DNA from: Methylobacterium sp. GXS13
Lineage (GTDB): Bacteria; Pseudomonadota; Alphaproteobacteria; Rhizobiales; Beijerinckiaceae
Assembly: GCF_001455965.1 (NCBI RefSeq)
Contig: NZ_LKKO01000033.1
Coordinates: 1-64,000, forward strand
Direction: 5' to 3'
Length of the DNA stretch: 64,000 nt
Shown: piece by piece, positions 44,317 to 52,934 of the stretch
Position numbering within the stretch: the first letter of the stretch is position 1
Layout of the letters: the number at the start of each line of letters is the position of its first letter
Notes under the pieces: generated by a model
Told to the model about the DNA's origin: nothing
What the model saw: the letters and a program-made list of their open reading frames with translations, nothing else
Database searches by the model: none
Made by a program: the position numbers and the translations under genes

Positions 44317-45497
44317 TGCCCGAGCAGTCCGCCATGTCGACCGACCCATTCCTGCCGGGGCCGCGCACCCGCGTCGTCGGCTCCGCGACCGGGCCGCTCG
44401 CTGGGCTCGGCTTCGCCGTGAAGGACCTGATCGACGTCGCCGGGATCCCCACCGGTGGCGGCAACCCGGATTGGCCGCGCATCTACCCGACTCCGGCGCG
44501 ACACGCCTGGGCGGTACAGACGCTCCTCGACGCGGGCGCTTCGGTGGTGGGCAAGACCGTCACCGACGAGGTCTCGTTGGGGATCCTCGGCGAGAATGCC
44601 CATGACGGCACCCCGCTGAATCCAGCTGCACCGGACCGGGTGCCCGGTGGTTCATCCAGCGGCTCGGCGTCAGCTGTAGCCTCGGGAGCCTGTGACTTCG
44701 CGCTGGGCACCGACAGCGGGGGTTCCGTGCGTGTGCCGGCGAGCTTCTGCGGCCTCTACGGGATCCGCCCGACGCATGGTCGCATCGATTTCTCCGGGAT
44801 CTGCGTCCAGGCTCCGAGCGCCGATACCTGCGGCTGGTTCGCCCGCAATCCGAAGACCTTCGCTCAGGTCGGCGAAGTCCTGTTCGGCGCGGCGATGCCG
44901 GATCGGCTGCCAGATACGCTGCTTGTGGCCGCGGATGCGCTCGGCTTCGCCGACGCCGCGGTGCAGCAGACGCTAACACCGTTCATCGACCGTCTGGCCG
45001 CCCTGATCGGTAACCGGCGCGACGTGACGATGGCGCCGCAGGGCCTGTCAATGTGGCAGCGAGCACAGCGCGTCCTGCAGAGCAGCGAGGCGTGGCAGAC
45101 CTTCGAGCCCTGGCTCGACACCCACAATCCGCGCCTCGCCTTCTCCGTAGCCCGAGCGCTCGTCCAGGGCTCGATGATGACGGAGGCCGAGCGCAGCGCC
45201 GCGAACCTGATGCGGATCGAGGCACGGGCGCGCATGGCACGGCTTCTGCCCACCGGGACCATCCTGTGTCTTCCAACCACACCGTTCCCGGCCCCAAGGC
45301 GCGGGCTACCACTTAGTGTGCTCAATCCGCTGCGTGAGCGCATCAGTTGCCTGACGAGCCACGGCGGCCTCACGGGCGTCCCGCAGGTGAACATTCCGGG
45401 CGGGCAGGTCGATGGCGCCCCGGTGGGCTTGTCGATCATCGGTGCGCGCGGATCCGACCTCAACCTAATCCGCACCGCTCTCGCCCTGGAGGCCTAG
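44313..45497 (+). CDS. Amidase-signature enzyme, short AMI1-like form
   Basis: A 394-residue amidase-signature hydrolase. The Ser-cisSer-Lys triad is visible: Lys37 in GFAVKDLIDVAG, the cis-Ser in VPGGSSSGSASAVASG and the nucleophile Ser138 in LGTDSGGSVRVPA. It is shorter than bacterial GatA/AtzE-type amidases (~460) and closer in length to plant AMI1/OEP64-type amidases. The start at 44313 (ATGA overlap) is preferred over nearby in-frame ATGs. The next gene encodes an AtzH-like protein, a known companion of amidases in cyanurate/ureide pathways. The substrate is probably an imported amide or a carbamoyl/biuret-like intermediate. Confidence 0.85.
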   Translation: MMPEQSAMSTDPFLPGPRTRVVGSATGPLAGLGFAVKDLIDVAGIPTGGGNPDWPRIYPTPARHAWAVQTLLDAGASVVGKTVTDEVSLGILGENAHDGTPLNPAAPDRVPGGSSSGSASAVASGACDFALGTDSGGSVRVPASFCGLYGIRPTHGRIDFSGICVQAPSADTCGWFARNPKTFAQVGEVLFGAAMPDRLPDTLLVAADALGFADAAVQQTLTPFIDRLAALIGNRRDVTMAPQGLSMWQRAQRVLQSSEAWQTFEPWLDTHNPRLAFSVARALVQGSMMTEAERSAANLMRIEARARMARLLPTGTILCLPTTPFPAPRRGLPLSVLNPLRERISCLTSHGGLTGVPQVNIPGGQVDGAPVGLSIIGARGSDLNLIRTALALEA

Positions 45498-45896
45498 ATG
45501 GACGCGACCGTAAACCGCCCCGAAGTCGTGGCCGAGGTCTCGGCCCTGTTCGAGCGCTACGAGCAGGCACTGATCGACAAGGAGGTCGCGGTTCTGGACG
45601 CGACCTTCTGGGACAGCCCTCACACGATCCGCTACGCCGTGGGCGAGAATGGCTATGGCTTCGCGGCGATTCATGCCGCTCGCATCGCGGCCGATACACC
45701 GCCTGGGGGGACCAAGGAGGCACGCATCCGGCTGGAGATCCTGACGATCGGCTCAGACGTCGCCATCGTAAACCTGGAGTTCAAGCCGCGCGGCAAGCCC
45801 GGTATAGGGCGCCAAAGCCAGACATGGATGCGCCTGCCCAATATCGGGTGGAACGTGGTCTCCGCACACGTGTCGATCATCGCCGTGCAGGCCTGA
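45498..45896 (+). CDS. AtzH-like / HpxZ (DUF3225, SnoaL-fold) protein
   Basis: A 132-residue small protein with an NTF2-like fold. RPEVVAEVSALFERYEQALI is the typical first helix; TFWDSPHTIRYAVGENGYGF and QTWMRLPNIGWNVVSAHVSI are the signature blocks of the AtzH/HpxZ group. Its ATG directly follows the amidase stop. Relatives accompany amidases in cyanuric-acid (AtzE/G/H) and oxalurate (Hpx) pathways; their precise role is debated. No AtzG homologue is seen here. Confidence 0.8.
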   Translation: MDATVNRPEVVAEVSALFERYEQALIDKEVAVLDATFWDSPHTIRYAVGENGYGFAAIHAARIAADTPPGGTKEARIRLEILTIGSDVAIVNLEFKPRGKPGIGRQSQTWMRLPNIGWNVVSAHVSIIAVQA

Positions 45897-45982
45897 ACCA
45901 ATACTGCCGGGCGATCATTGGGAGCCCAACGAGACCGGCGTGACGGGCGGCGAGATTTCTGTCCCGGCCAGGGAGAAACCCA

Positions 45983-47275
45983 TTGGAACAAGCATCCGTC
46001 ATTGCTCTCCGCCAAGCGGTCCGCCAGCAACGAGGGCGGGCGGAGCATCTGTTGACAGAGCTCGCCTGCTGCGGCCGGAACGATCCTGGGTTCACCCGGC
46101 CCTCGTACAGCCCGGAGGAGACCGAAGCCCACGCTCTCGTGATGCGCAGCGCAGATGATCTAGGTTTGTCCATCCGCCAGGATGCCGCCGCCAATACTTA
46201 CATGACGCTACCAGGCAGGAACCGCACCCTGCCACCGATTCTAATCGGCTCCCATCTCGACACCGTCTCGCACGGCGGCAACTTCGACGGGGCCGCCGGG
46301 GTCGTCGCCGGGCTCGCGGCTGTCGCGGCGATCCAGAGCCTTGGACTGACCCCGGACCGCGATATCACCGTCATGGCCGTGCGCGCCGAGGAGAGCGTCT
46401 GGTTCCAGGTATCCTACCTTGGAAGTCGAGCGGCACTTGGCACTCTGCCGGAGGGAGCACTGGCCATCACTCGGGTCGATACAAGGCGCGACCTCGCCAA
46501 TCACATCGCGGCCTCCGGCGGTGATCCCGAGGCCCTGCGCGGAGGTGCGCCGCCGCTCGATCCGTCCGCGATCCACGCCTTCCTGGAGGTGCATATCGAG
46601 CAGGCTCCGAGTCTCGTCGAGGCCGGGATCGCGGTCGGCATCTGCACCGGGATCCCTGGCAACTTCCGCTATCCGGATGCCCAGATCCTCGGCCGCTACG
46701 ACCATGTTGGCACGCCCCGGCGGTTCCGGCGCGACGCTGCCATGGCCGGCGCGGAGATCGCTCTGGCGCTTGACCGGATCTGGCAGGCCAACGAAGAGGC
46801 CGGCCGCCCTATGGCCGTCACGTTCGGGCGGTTCCACACCGACGGTGCAGCCCACGGGCTGACCACAGTCCCGGGCGAGTTTCGGTTCAGCCTGGACGTA
46901 CGCGCCTATGAGGCGAACATGCTTGCTAAGATCGAGGAACAATTTCTTTCCCAGGTCGCGACAATCGTGGCGCGCCGCAATGTCGAGATTGTACTCGGCC
47001 CGCGCGCCGAGGTGGCGGTCGGAGAAGTCTCGTCGCCGATCCGCGGCGGTCTCGAGGCCGCGGCTACAGCCCTTGGCATCGCCACCATTCCCCTCGGCAG
47101 CCCGGCCTCGCATGATGCTGCGGCCTTCGCCAAAGCTGGTGTTCCGATGGCGATGCTATTCGTGCGCAACGCTAACGGCAGCCACAACCCCGATGAGGCC
47201 ATGGAGATAGACGACCTAATGGACGCCGTCGCGATCCTCACCACCTGGCTGGTAGCCGAAACCAGATGCGATTGA
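45983..47275 (+). CDS. Zn-dependent N-carbamoyl-amino-acid / allantoate amidohydrolase (M20 family)
   Basis: A 430-residue hydrolase with start TTG 45983 and GGGAGA upstream. Metal ligands are visible as His in GSHLDTVSHGG, Asp in NFDGAAGVVAG, the Glu pair in VRAEESVWF, His in LEVHIEQAPSL and the final His in GSPASHDAAAFA. A dimerisation domain lies between residues ~210 and 330 (VTFGRFHTDGAAHGLTTVPG). It removes the carbamoyl group from N-carbamoyl amino acids or the ureido group from allantoate. In context with a hydantoinase-like gene and hydantoin racemase immediately downstream on the other strand, L-N-carbamoylase is the favoured reading. VRAEESVW is unusual where VEEG/VEEC..RF is common. 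Confidence 0.82.
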   Translation: MEQASVIALRQAVRQQRGRAEHLLTELACCGRNDPGFTRPSYSPEETEAHALVMRSADDLGLSIRQDAAANTYMTLPGRNRTLPPILIGSHLDTVSHGGNFDGAAGVVAGLAAVAAIQSLGLTPDRDITVMAVRAEESVWFQVSYLGSRAALGTLPEGALAITRVDTRRDLANHIAASGGDPEALRGGAPPLDPSAIHAFLEVHIEQAPSLVEAGIAVGICTGIPGNFRYPDAQILGRYDHVGTPRRFRRDAAMAGAEIALALDRIWQANEEAGRPMAVTFGRFHTDGAAHGLTTVPGEFRFSLDVRAYEANMLAKIEEQFLSQVATIVARRNVEIVLGPRAEVAVGEVSSPIRGGLEAAATALGIATIPLGSPASHDAAAFAKAGVPMAMLFVRNANGSHNPDEAMEIDDLMDAVAILTTWLVAETRCD

Positions 47276-47290
47276 TCGGGGCGCCTCGGC

Positions 47291-48610
47291 TCAGCCGGAG
47301 AAGCGCACCAGGCGCCCGACCGGATCGCCCAAGACCTCGTCATCGTGCATGACGGATTTGCCTCGGACAATAGTGGCGACCGGCCATCCGATCACGCGCA
47401 GTCCCGCGAAAGGAGTCCAACCGCAGGGCGACGCGATCCAGGATTCTTCTATGGTGCGACGTGCCTTCAAATCCACCAGGGTGAAATCCGCGTCGTATCC
47501 GACTGCGATGCGCCCCTTACCAAGCAATCCGTAGACACGGGCCGGGCCGGCCGCCATCAGGTCGACGAGGCGCGCCAGCGACAGGCGCCCAGCTGCGACA
47601 TGGTCGAGCATGACCGGGACTAAGGTTTGGACCCCGGTCAGGCCGGCCGGACAGTCGGGCCAGGGCCGCTCCTTGGCTGCCCGGGCATGGGGTGCGTGGT
47701 CGCTGCCGATCGTATCGACGGTCCCGTCTTGCACGGCGGCCCAGGCAGCAGCCCGATGGCGCTCGCCGCGGATGGGAGGATTCATCACTCCGAACCCGCC
47801 GAGCCTGTCGTAGCAGTCGGGCGCCACCTGGGTCAGGTGGTTGACCAAGACCTCGACGGTCGCGATGTCGCGATAGTCCCGGAGGTATTCGAGTTCCTCG
47901 GCGGTGGACACGTGGAGGATGTGCGTCGCTCGGCCGGTCTTACGGGCCAGTGCCATCAGGCGTCGGGTCCCCAGGAATGCGCATTCCTCGTCACGCCACT
48001 CCATGTGGGTCCGGTGCGGCTGCCCCCGGCTGAAGAGCGGCTTGCGCGCCTGGAGGCGATATTCGTCCTCGCTGTGGAAGGCTATGCGCCGATGGCCGGA
48101 CCGCATCGCCCGCTCGAGATGCGCGTCGTCCTCGATCATCAGGGAGGCTGTGGAGCTCCCCGCGAAAACCTTCACGGCGCAGACTCCGGGCTCGCGCTCG
48201 AGCGCGGCGAGTGCGTCGATGTTGGTCTTGGCGCCGGCCACGTACAGGCCGATGTCGCACCAGCTGCGGCCAGCGATGTAGTCGCGTTTCCAGGCGAGGC
48301 GCTCGAAATCAGCGATCGGCGGATCGGTGTTGGGCATGTCGAACAGGGTGGCGATCCCGCCCAAAACCGCAGCCCGCGTGCCGCTCTCGATCGTCTCCAC
48401 GGCCGGATTGCCGGGATCGCGCAGGTGTACATGACTGTCGATCAGGCCCGGCAGGACATGCAAGCCGTCGGCGTCGATCAGCACCTCCGCGGTCTCGCCG
48501 ACTGGCGCTCCGATGGCTACGATGCGCCCATCGCGAACGCCGATATCGGCGACTTCGGCGCTCCAGGGCGTCACGCAGGTGCCGCCGCGGATCAGCAGGT
48601 CATAGTGCAT
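47291..48610 (-). CDS. Dihydroorotase/allantoinase-family cyclic amidohydrolase, probable L-hydantoinase
   Basis: A 439-residue metalloenzyme. HxH is LIDSHVHLRDPG (His 60, 62), the carboxylated Lys is in CAVKVFAGSS (K147), His in FHSEDEYRLQ (179), His in THILHVSTAEE and Asp in TIGSDHAPHA. The RDPG and NPPIRGE blocks are those of type I dihydroorotase rather than D-hydantoinase/dihydropyrimidinase. Some relatives act as allantoinase or L-hydantoinase. The start at 48610 has GGAGG seven bases upstream; 48616 is too close to it. It is co-oriented with a hydantoin racemase 12 bp upstream and convergent with the carbamoylase. Confidence 0.8.
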   Translation of the reverse strand: MHYDLLIRGGTCVTPWSAEVADIGVRDGRIVAIGAPVGETAEVLIDADGLHVLPGLIDSHVHLRDPGNPAVETIESGTRAAVLGGIATLFDMPNTDPPIADFERLAWKRDYIAGRSWCDIGLYVAGAKTNIDALAALEREPGVCAVKVFAGSSTASLMIEDDAHLERAMRSGHRRIAFHSEDEYRLQARKPLFSRGQPHRTHMEWRDEECAFLGTRRLMALARKTGRATHILHVSTAEELEYLRDYRDIATVEVLVNHLTQVAPDCYDRLGGFGVMNPPIRGERHRAAAWAAVQDGTVDTIGSDHAPHARAAKERPWPDCPAGLTGVQTLVPVMLDHVAAGRLSLARLVDLMAAGPARVYGLLGKGRIAVGYDADFTLVDLKARRTIEESWIASPCGWTPFAGLRVIGWPVATIVRGKSVMHDDEVLGDPVGRLVRFSG

Positions 48611-48622
48611 CGGCATTCCTCC

Positions 48623-49303
48623 CTAAGGGGCCGCCCGAAGCAGTACAGCCCCGAGGGCTGCGGCGACGGCCTGCTGACAGGGTTCGACGACCGGGCGCCC
48701 GATCGCGCGCTCGACCGCTATCCGGTGGGGCGCCATGCCGGCACAACCGAGCACGATGGCGTCGGCGCCGTCCTGCTCGATCAGGATCCGGGCCGCCGCG
48801 ATTAGACGTATGCGGATGGCCTCGTCCGCCATCTCGGCCGCCAGCGCCTCAATCGGCCGGCTGCCGGCATAGCGCTCCCCGAGGCCCATCTGGCGGACCA
48901 TCCGGCGCTGGCGGCGCACGCTGCCCTCCGACAGCGCCACAATGCCGAAGCGCTCACCGAGGGTGAGCGAGCGAAGGATCCCCCATTCGGCGATGCCCAT
49001 CACCGGCCGGCCGGCGGCGACCTCGCGGGCGGTCTGCAGACCCGGGTCGCTGAAGCAGGCGATGACGAAGGCGTCCGCCGAATCCTCTGCGATGCGCCGC
49101 GCCAGCGGCATCACCACATGATCCGCGTCCTGCTGCGAGGAGATGCTCTCGGGCCCTTCCGGCAGATCCGTCACGGTGATGTCGGGACCGCTCGGCAGGC
49201 GCAGCGGCGCCAGCGCCGCATCGATGGCGGCCGTCACGGTTCGGGAGGAATTCGGGTTGATCACCAGGATGCGCGCCGGCCTGATGGCGCCGGGATTGGG
49301 CAT
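48623..49303 (-). CDS. Hydantoin racemase (Asp/Glu racemase superfamily)
   Basis: A 226-residue enzyme. The N-terminal ARILVINPNSSRTVTAAIDA is typical, and both catalytic cysteines are present: C83 in IACFSDPGLQ and a second in AIVLGCAGMAPHR. It therefore can act as a two-base racemase of 5-substituted hydantoins or a related substrate. The start at 49303 follows GGAGGAGGC. It heads a two-gene unit with the hydantoinase-like gene. This is the only racemase-family protein in the window with a complete active site. Confidence 0.85.
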   Translation of the reverse strand: MPNPGAIRPARILVINPNSSRTVTAAIDAALAPLRLPSGPDITVTDLPEGPESISSQQDADHVVMPLARRIAEDSADAFVIACFSDPGLQTAREVAAGRPVMGIAEWGILRSLTLGERFGIVALSEGSVRRQRRMVRQMGLGERYAGSRPIEALAAEMADEAIRIRLIAAARILIEQDGADAIVLGCAGMAPHRIAVERAIGRPVVEPCQQAVAAALGAVLLRAAP

Positions 49304-49449
49304 GCCTCCTCCTGTTCGTCCCGCCAAGAGCTGCCTTGCCGCCGACGGACCGATCCCGATCTAGCGAGATTCGGGCCGCGCCACCTTCGACGCTCGCCCG
49401 ATCGGGCACTGATCTTGCCCCCGGACCCGACCCGGTTAGGAGGTTCTCG

Positions 49450-50916
49450 ATGCACGACAGCGATGCGGACAAGACGGCCGGCGTAACCCTGGTGAAAGGG
49501 GCCCGGTGGGTCGTCGCCTGGGATCCCGACAGCGGCGGCCATGTCTATCGCACCGGCGCGGACGTCGCCTTCGAGGACGGCGCCCTCATCCATGTCGGTC
49601 CGAACTACGCGGGGGCCCCGGCCGTCCGGACCGTCGACGCATCCGGCTGCATGATCATGCCCGGGCTCGTGGACATCCACACGCACCTGTTCTCGGAACC
49701 GATGAACAAGGGCATGTGGGACGAGGTCGGCAGCCCACGGCTCTACAATACTTCGCTCTACGAGTACTTGCCGATCCTGCGTCCGGATGTGGAGGGCACG
49801 CGGGCCGCCTATGGGGTCGCGCTGGCCGAGCTGGCTCTCTCGGGAGTCACGACCGTGTGCGACCTCGCCCTGCCGAGCGAGGGCTGGCTCGACCTCCTCG
49901 GAAGCTCGGGCCTGCGAGTCTGCATCGCCCCGATGTTCCGGTCCGGCCGCTGGCTAACCCGGAACGGCTACAGCGTGGAGTACGAATGGGACGAGGTCGC
50001 CGGCCGACGCGGCCTGGATCAGGCCCTGGCCGAGATCGAGGGAGCGGAGGCGCATCCGAGCGGACGTCTCTTCGGTATGCTCTGCCCGGCGCAGGTGGAC
50101 ACCTGCACGGCGGAGCTGATGCGAGATGCCCATGCCGAGGCGGTGCGGCGCGACCTGCGCTTCCACACCCATGCAGCGCAGTCCCTGTCGGAGTTCCACG
50201 AGATCACCCGCCGCACCGGCATGACGCCGATCGAGTGGCTCGACGATCTGGGGGTGCTCACCGAGCGCACCATCGTGGGCCACGGGATCTTCCTCGACGA
50301 CCATCCCTGGACCCACTGGCACAGCCCGGGCTCGGACATGCGGCGCTTGGCCGAGCGCGGCGCCACGGTAGCCCATTGCCCGACGGTCTTCGCCCGCCGC
50401 GGCATCGCACTCAATCATTTCGGCCGCTACGTCCAAGCCGGCATCAACATGGGCATCGGCACCGATGTCTATCCGCACAACATGCTCGACGAGATGCGCC
50501 TTGTCTCGTACCTCGCCCGGGTCGTGGCTGAGAACCCCCGTGACACCCGCGCGGCGGACGTGTTCCACGCCGCCACAATCGGCGGGGCCCGGGCGCTGGG
50601 GCGCTCCGACATCGGCCGGCTAATGCCGGGCTGCAAGGCTGACTTCGTGCTCGTGGACTGCGCGCATCCCGCCATGCGGCCGTGCCGCGACCCCGTGCAA
50701 TCGCTGATCTATTCGGCGGCCGACCGCGCGGTGCGGCAGGTCTTCGTCGATGGCCGCGAGATCGTGCGCGACGGCCGCGTACTGACGGTCGATTACGCGG
50801 CCGCCGCCGCAGCCCTTGAGGAAGCGCAAGGTCGCGCGCTCGCGCAGATCCGGCAGCTGGACTGGGCGGGGCGCGGCCCCGACGCCATCGCCCCGCCGAC
50901 CTTCCCGGGGCTGTGA
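49450..50916 (+). CDS. Amidohydrolase family protein (cytosine deaminase / chlorohydrolase-like)
   Basis: A 488-residue metal-dependent hydrolase with GGAGG ahead of ATG 49450. HxH is in GLVDIHTHLFSEP, then LRFHTHAAQSL, TIVGHGIFLDDH and Asp in IGTDVYPHNMLDEM. These are the ligands of subtype III deaminases. The C-terminal IGRLMPGCKADFVLVDC returns to the beta-sandwich. It diverges from the racemase/hydantoinase pair. It resembles 35979-37520 in layout but differs strongly in sequence. The substrate is probably an N-heterocycle or amidine-type compound. Confidence 0.82.
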   Translation: MHDSDADKTAGVTLVKGARWVVAWDPDSGGHVYRTGADVAFEDGALIHVGPNYAGAPAVRTVDASGCMIMPGLVDIHTHLFSEPMNKGMWDEVGSPRLYNTSLYEYLPILRPDVEGTRAAYGVALAELALSGVTTVCDLALPSEGWLDLLGSSGLRVCIAPMFRSGRWLTRNGYSVEYEWDEVAGRRGLDQALAEIEGAEAHPSGRLFGMLCPAQVDTCTAELMRDAHAEAVRRDLRFHTHAAQSLSEFHEITRRTGMTPIEWLDDLGVLTERTIVGHGIFLDDHPWTHWHSPGSDMRRLAERGATVAHCPTVFARRGIALNHFGRYVQAGINMGIGTDVYPHNMLDEMRLVSYLARVVAENPRDTRAADVFHAATIGGARALGRSDIGRLMPGCKADFVLVDCAHPAMRPCRDPVQSLIYSAADRAVRQVFVDGREIVRDGRVLTVDYAAAAAALEEAQGRALAQIRQLDWAGRGPDAIAPPTFPGL

Positions 50917-50935
50917 GGCCTCGGCGCCGCGAGCT

Positions 50936-52528
50936 TCAGGCGGGCCGCACGTTCCAGAAAGTCGGAAACCCGTCGAGGATCCCGGTGAGGCCTGAGCGAT
51001 AGGCGGTCGGCTGCAGGTACTGGCCAAGGGGATAGTAGGGCACGTCCTCCATGGCCTGGAGCTGGATGTCCCGGCAGAGGGCGGCGCGCGCCGCCTCGTC
51101 CGGGGCCGTGAACCACGCCTCGCGCAGGGCTTCGATCCGCGGCGTCGTGGCCCAGCCGGCATAGCCGGTCTCGCCGGTTCCCCGCAGGGCGATGTAGCCG
51201 GCGGGATTGAGCCAATCCGTACCGGACCAGTTCGTGACGAAGGCGCTCCAGCCGCCCTCGGAGACCGGCCCCTTGCGGTTGCGCCGCTGCAGCATCGCGT
51301 TGAACTCGACCGCGTAGACCTCGACATTCATGCCGACGCGTTGCAGCAGGTCGGCGGCGACTTGGCCGAGTGCCAGGAGCGGCGCCGAGTTCGACGGCAC
51401 CATCAGCAGCACGGTCTCGCCGGCATAGCCGGCAGCCTTGAGGTCGGCGCGCACCTGGGCCGGATCGCGTGGCGTCGTGAGCGGCGCGAGCCCGTCGGTC
51501 GAGGCCATCGGCGTGTCGGGACAGAAGAAGCCGAGCGGCACGTGGAACAGGCCGGGATCGTCGGCGCCCACGACGCCCTGCATGCAGGAGGTCTGGTCGA
51601 TCGCCCCCCAGAGCGCCCGCCGGATGGCCGGGTTGTTGAAGGGCGGCTGCAAGTGGTTGACCCGCAGCATCGTCACGAAGCCGGTCGAATCGAGTACGCG
51701 GGTGCTCACGCCCTTGGCCGCTTTCAGCAGCCCCAGTTGGTCATGCGAGGCGTATTCCTGCCAGTCGGCCTCGCCGGCGATCAGCGCGGAGGTCGCCGTG
51801 GAGGTGTCGCCGATGACGCGCCACTCGACTCGGTCGTAGTGGGCGACCTTTGGACCTGAGGTCCAGGTGAGCCGGCCGTCCTTGCGGGGCACGTAGCCCT
51901 CGAAGCGGGTGTAGACGGTCCGGTCACCGGGCACCCGCTCGTCCGCCTTGAAGCGGAACGGCCCGGAGCCGATGAGTTCGGGCACCTGTTGGAACGGGTC
52001 CGTGACGGCGAGGCGCTCCGGCATCATCGCGCAGACCGGCACCGAGGCTTTGCCCAGCGCGATCGGCAGGAGCGGGAAAGGGCGCTTGAGGTGGAACCGA
52101 ATGGTCCGATCATCGGGCGCCGACAGCTCGTCCGTCGCCTCCAGGAGCGAGCCACCGAAGGGGTCGCGCTTGGCCCAGCGCCGCAGGGAGGCCACGCAGT
52201 CGCGGGCGAGCACACGGGCTCCGTCGTGGAAGAGGAGGCCGTCGCGCAGGGTCAGATCCCAGCGGCGCCCATCCGCCTCGACACGATGGCCATCGACCAT
52301 CTGGGGCGTGGCGCGGAAAGAGGCGTCCATGCCGTAGAGCGTGTCGAAGACCATGTAGCCATGGTTGCGGGTGATGTACGCGAAGGTCGTGACCGGATCG
52401 AGGGTCACGAGGTCCTGCTGCGGGATGAAGCGCAGGGTGGAGGCGGTAGCCGCCCTGACCAGGGCTGGGGCCGCGACCGCGTTGGCGACCACGGCGCCCG
52501 CACCCTGCAACAGCGTCCGTCGCTTCAT
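50936..52528 (-). CDS. Orphan peptide-type ABC substrate-binding protein (SBP_bac_5)
   Basis: A 530-residue exported binding protein with a twin-arginine-like start MKRRTLLQGAGAVVANAVAA. It has the same family pattern as the proteins at 8237 and 22146: TLDPVTTFAYITRNHGYMVF, LTLRDGLLFHDGARVLARDC and FNNPAIRRALWGAIDQTSCM. No permease or ATPase is adjacent. It is convergent with the amidohydrolase gene, 19 bp apart. The three orphans form one subfamily and may all feed the same transporter. Confidence 0.85.
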   Translation of the reverse strand: MKRRTLLQGAGAVVANAVAAPALVRAATASTLRFIPQQDLVTLDPVTTFAYITRNHGYMVFDTLYGMDASFRATPQMVDGHRVEADGRRWDLTLRDGLLFHDGARVLARDCVASLRRWAKRDPFGGSLLEATDELSAPDDRTIRFHLKRPFPLLPIALGKASVPVCAMMPERLAVTDPFQQVPELIGSGPFRFKADERVPGDRTVYTRFEGYVPRKDGRLTWTSGPKVAHYDRVEWRVIGDTSTATSALIAGEADWQEYASHDQLGLLKAAKGVSTRVLDSTGFVTMLRVNHLQPPFNNPAIRRALWGAIDQTSCMQGVVGADDPGLFHVPLGFFCPDTPMASTDGLAPLTTPRDPAQVRADLKAAGYAGETVLLMVPSNSAPLLALGQVAADLLQRVGMNVEVYAVEFNAMLQRRNRKGPVSEGGWSAFVTNWSGTDWLNPAGYIALRGTGETGYAGWATTPRIEALREAWFTAPDEAARAALCRDIQLQAMEDVPYYPLGQYLQPTAYRSGLTGILDGFPTFWNVRPA

Positions 52529-52934
52529 GGAAGACTTCCCGATCTATCTCGGCGTGATCGTTGTGCGTTGATCCCAGCCCGGACCCACCGAGCGATCCAG
52601 CTCGCGGGCGCTTGCAGGAATGGGGCCGAACAACGGCGCTTAGATCAGGAGAAAGCGTATTCTGGTCATTCCAAGTGTTAAGGCGCGATCAAGCAAGCCT
52701 CACACAACGATCGGGCGTGCTGTGGGATAACATGAGGCGTCAACACGCTACCTTTACTGCGCCGGCATACGCCGCCCGCGCCATCCCCGACTTCTCTGGT
52801 CCTAACTGATCCTCTCTATCGGCCGGGTTCAAAGCCAGCCGGTCAGATCACCTGCGCGACGTCATCCAAGCTGTGCCGACCTCAGAAGTCGTGTGCGCTT
52901 GGCGCGATCCGATCCAGACCGCATGCGCTGCCGG
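52529..52934. other. Intergenic stretch, nothing recognised
   Basis: 406 bp between the orphan binding-protein gene (start) and gntR (end). No gene, repeat or clear signal is visible. It should contain the promoter of the binding-protein gene. Confidence 0.4.

Noticed and set aside
47276-47290. Small inverted repeat CGGCTCAGCCG between convergent genes as a shared terminator
   Set aside because: The arms are 5 bp with a one-base loop and no U-run.
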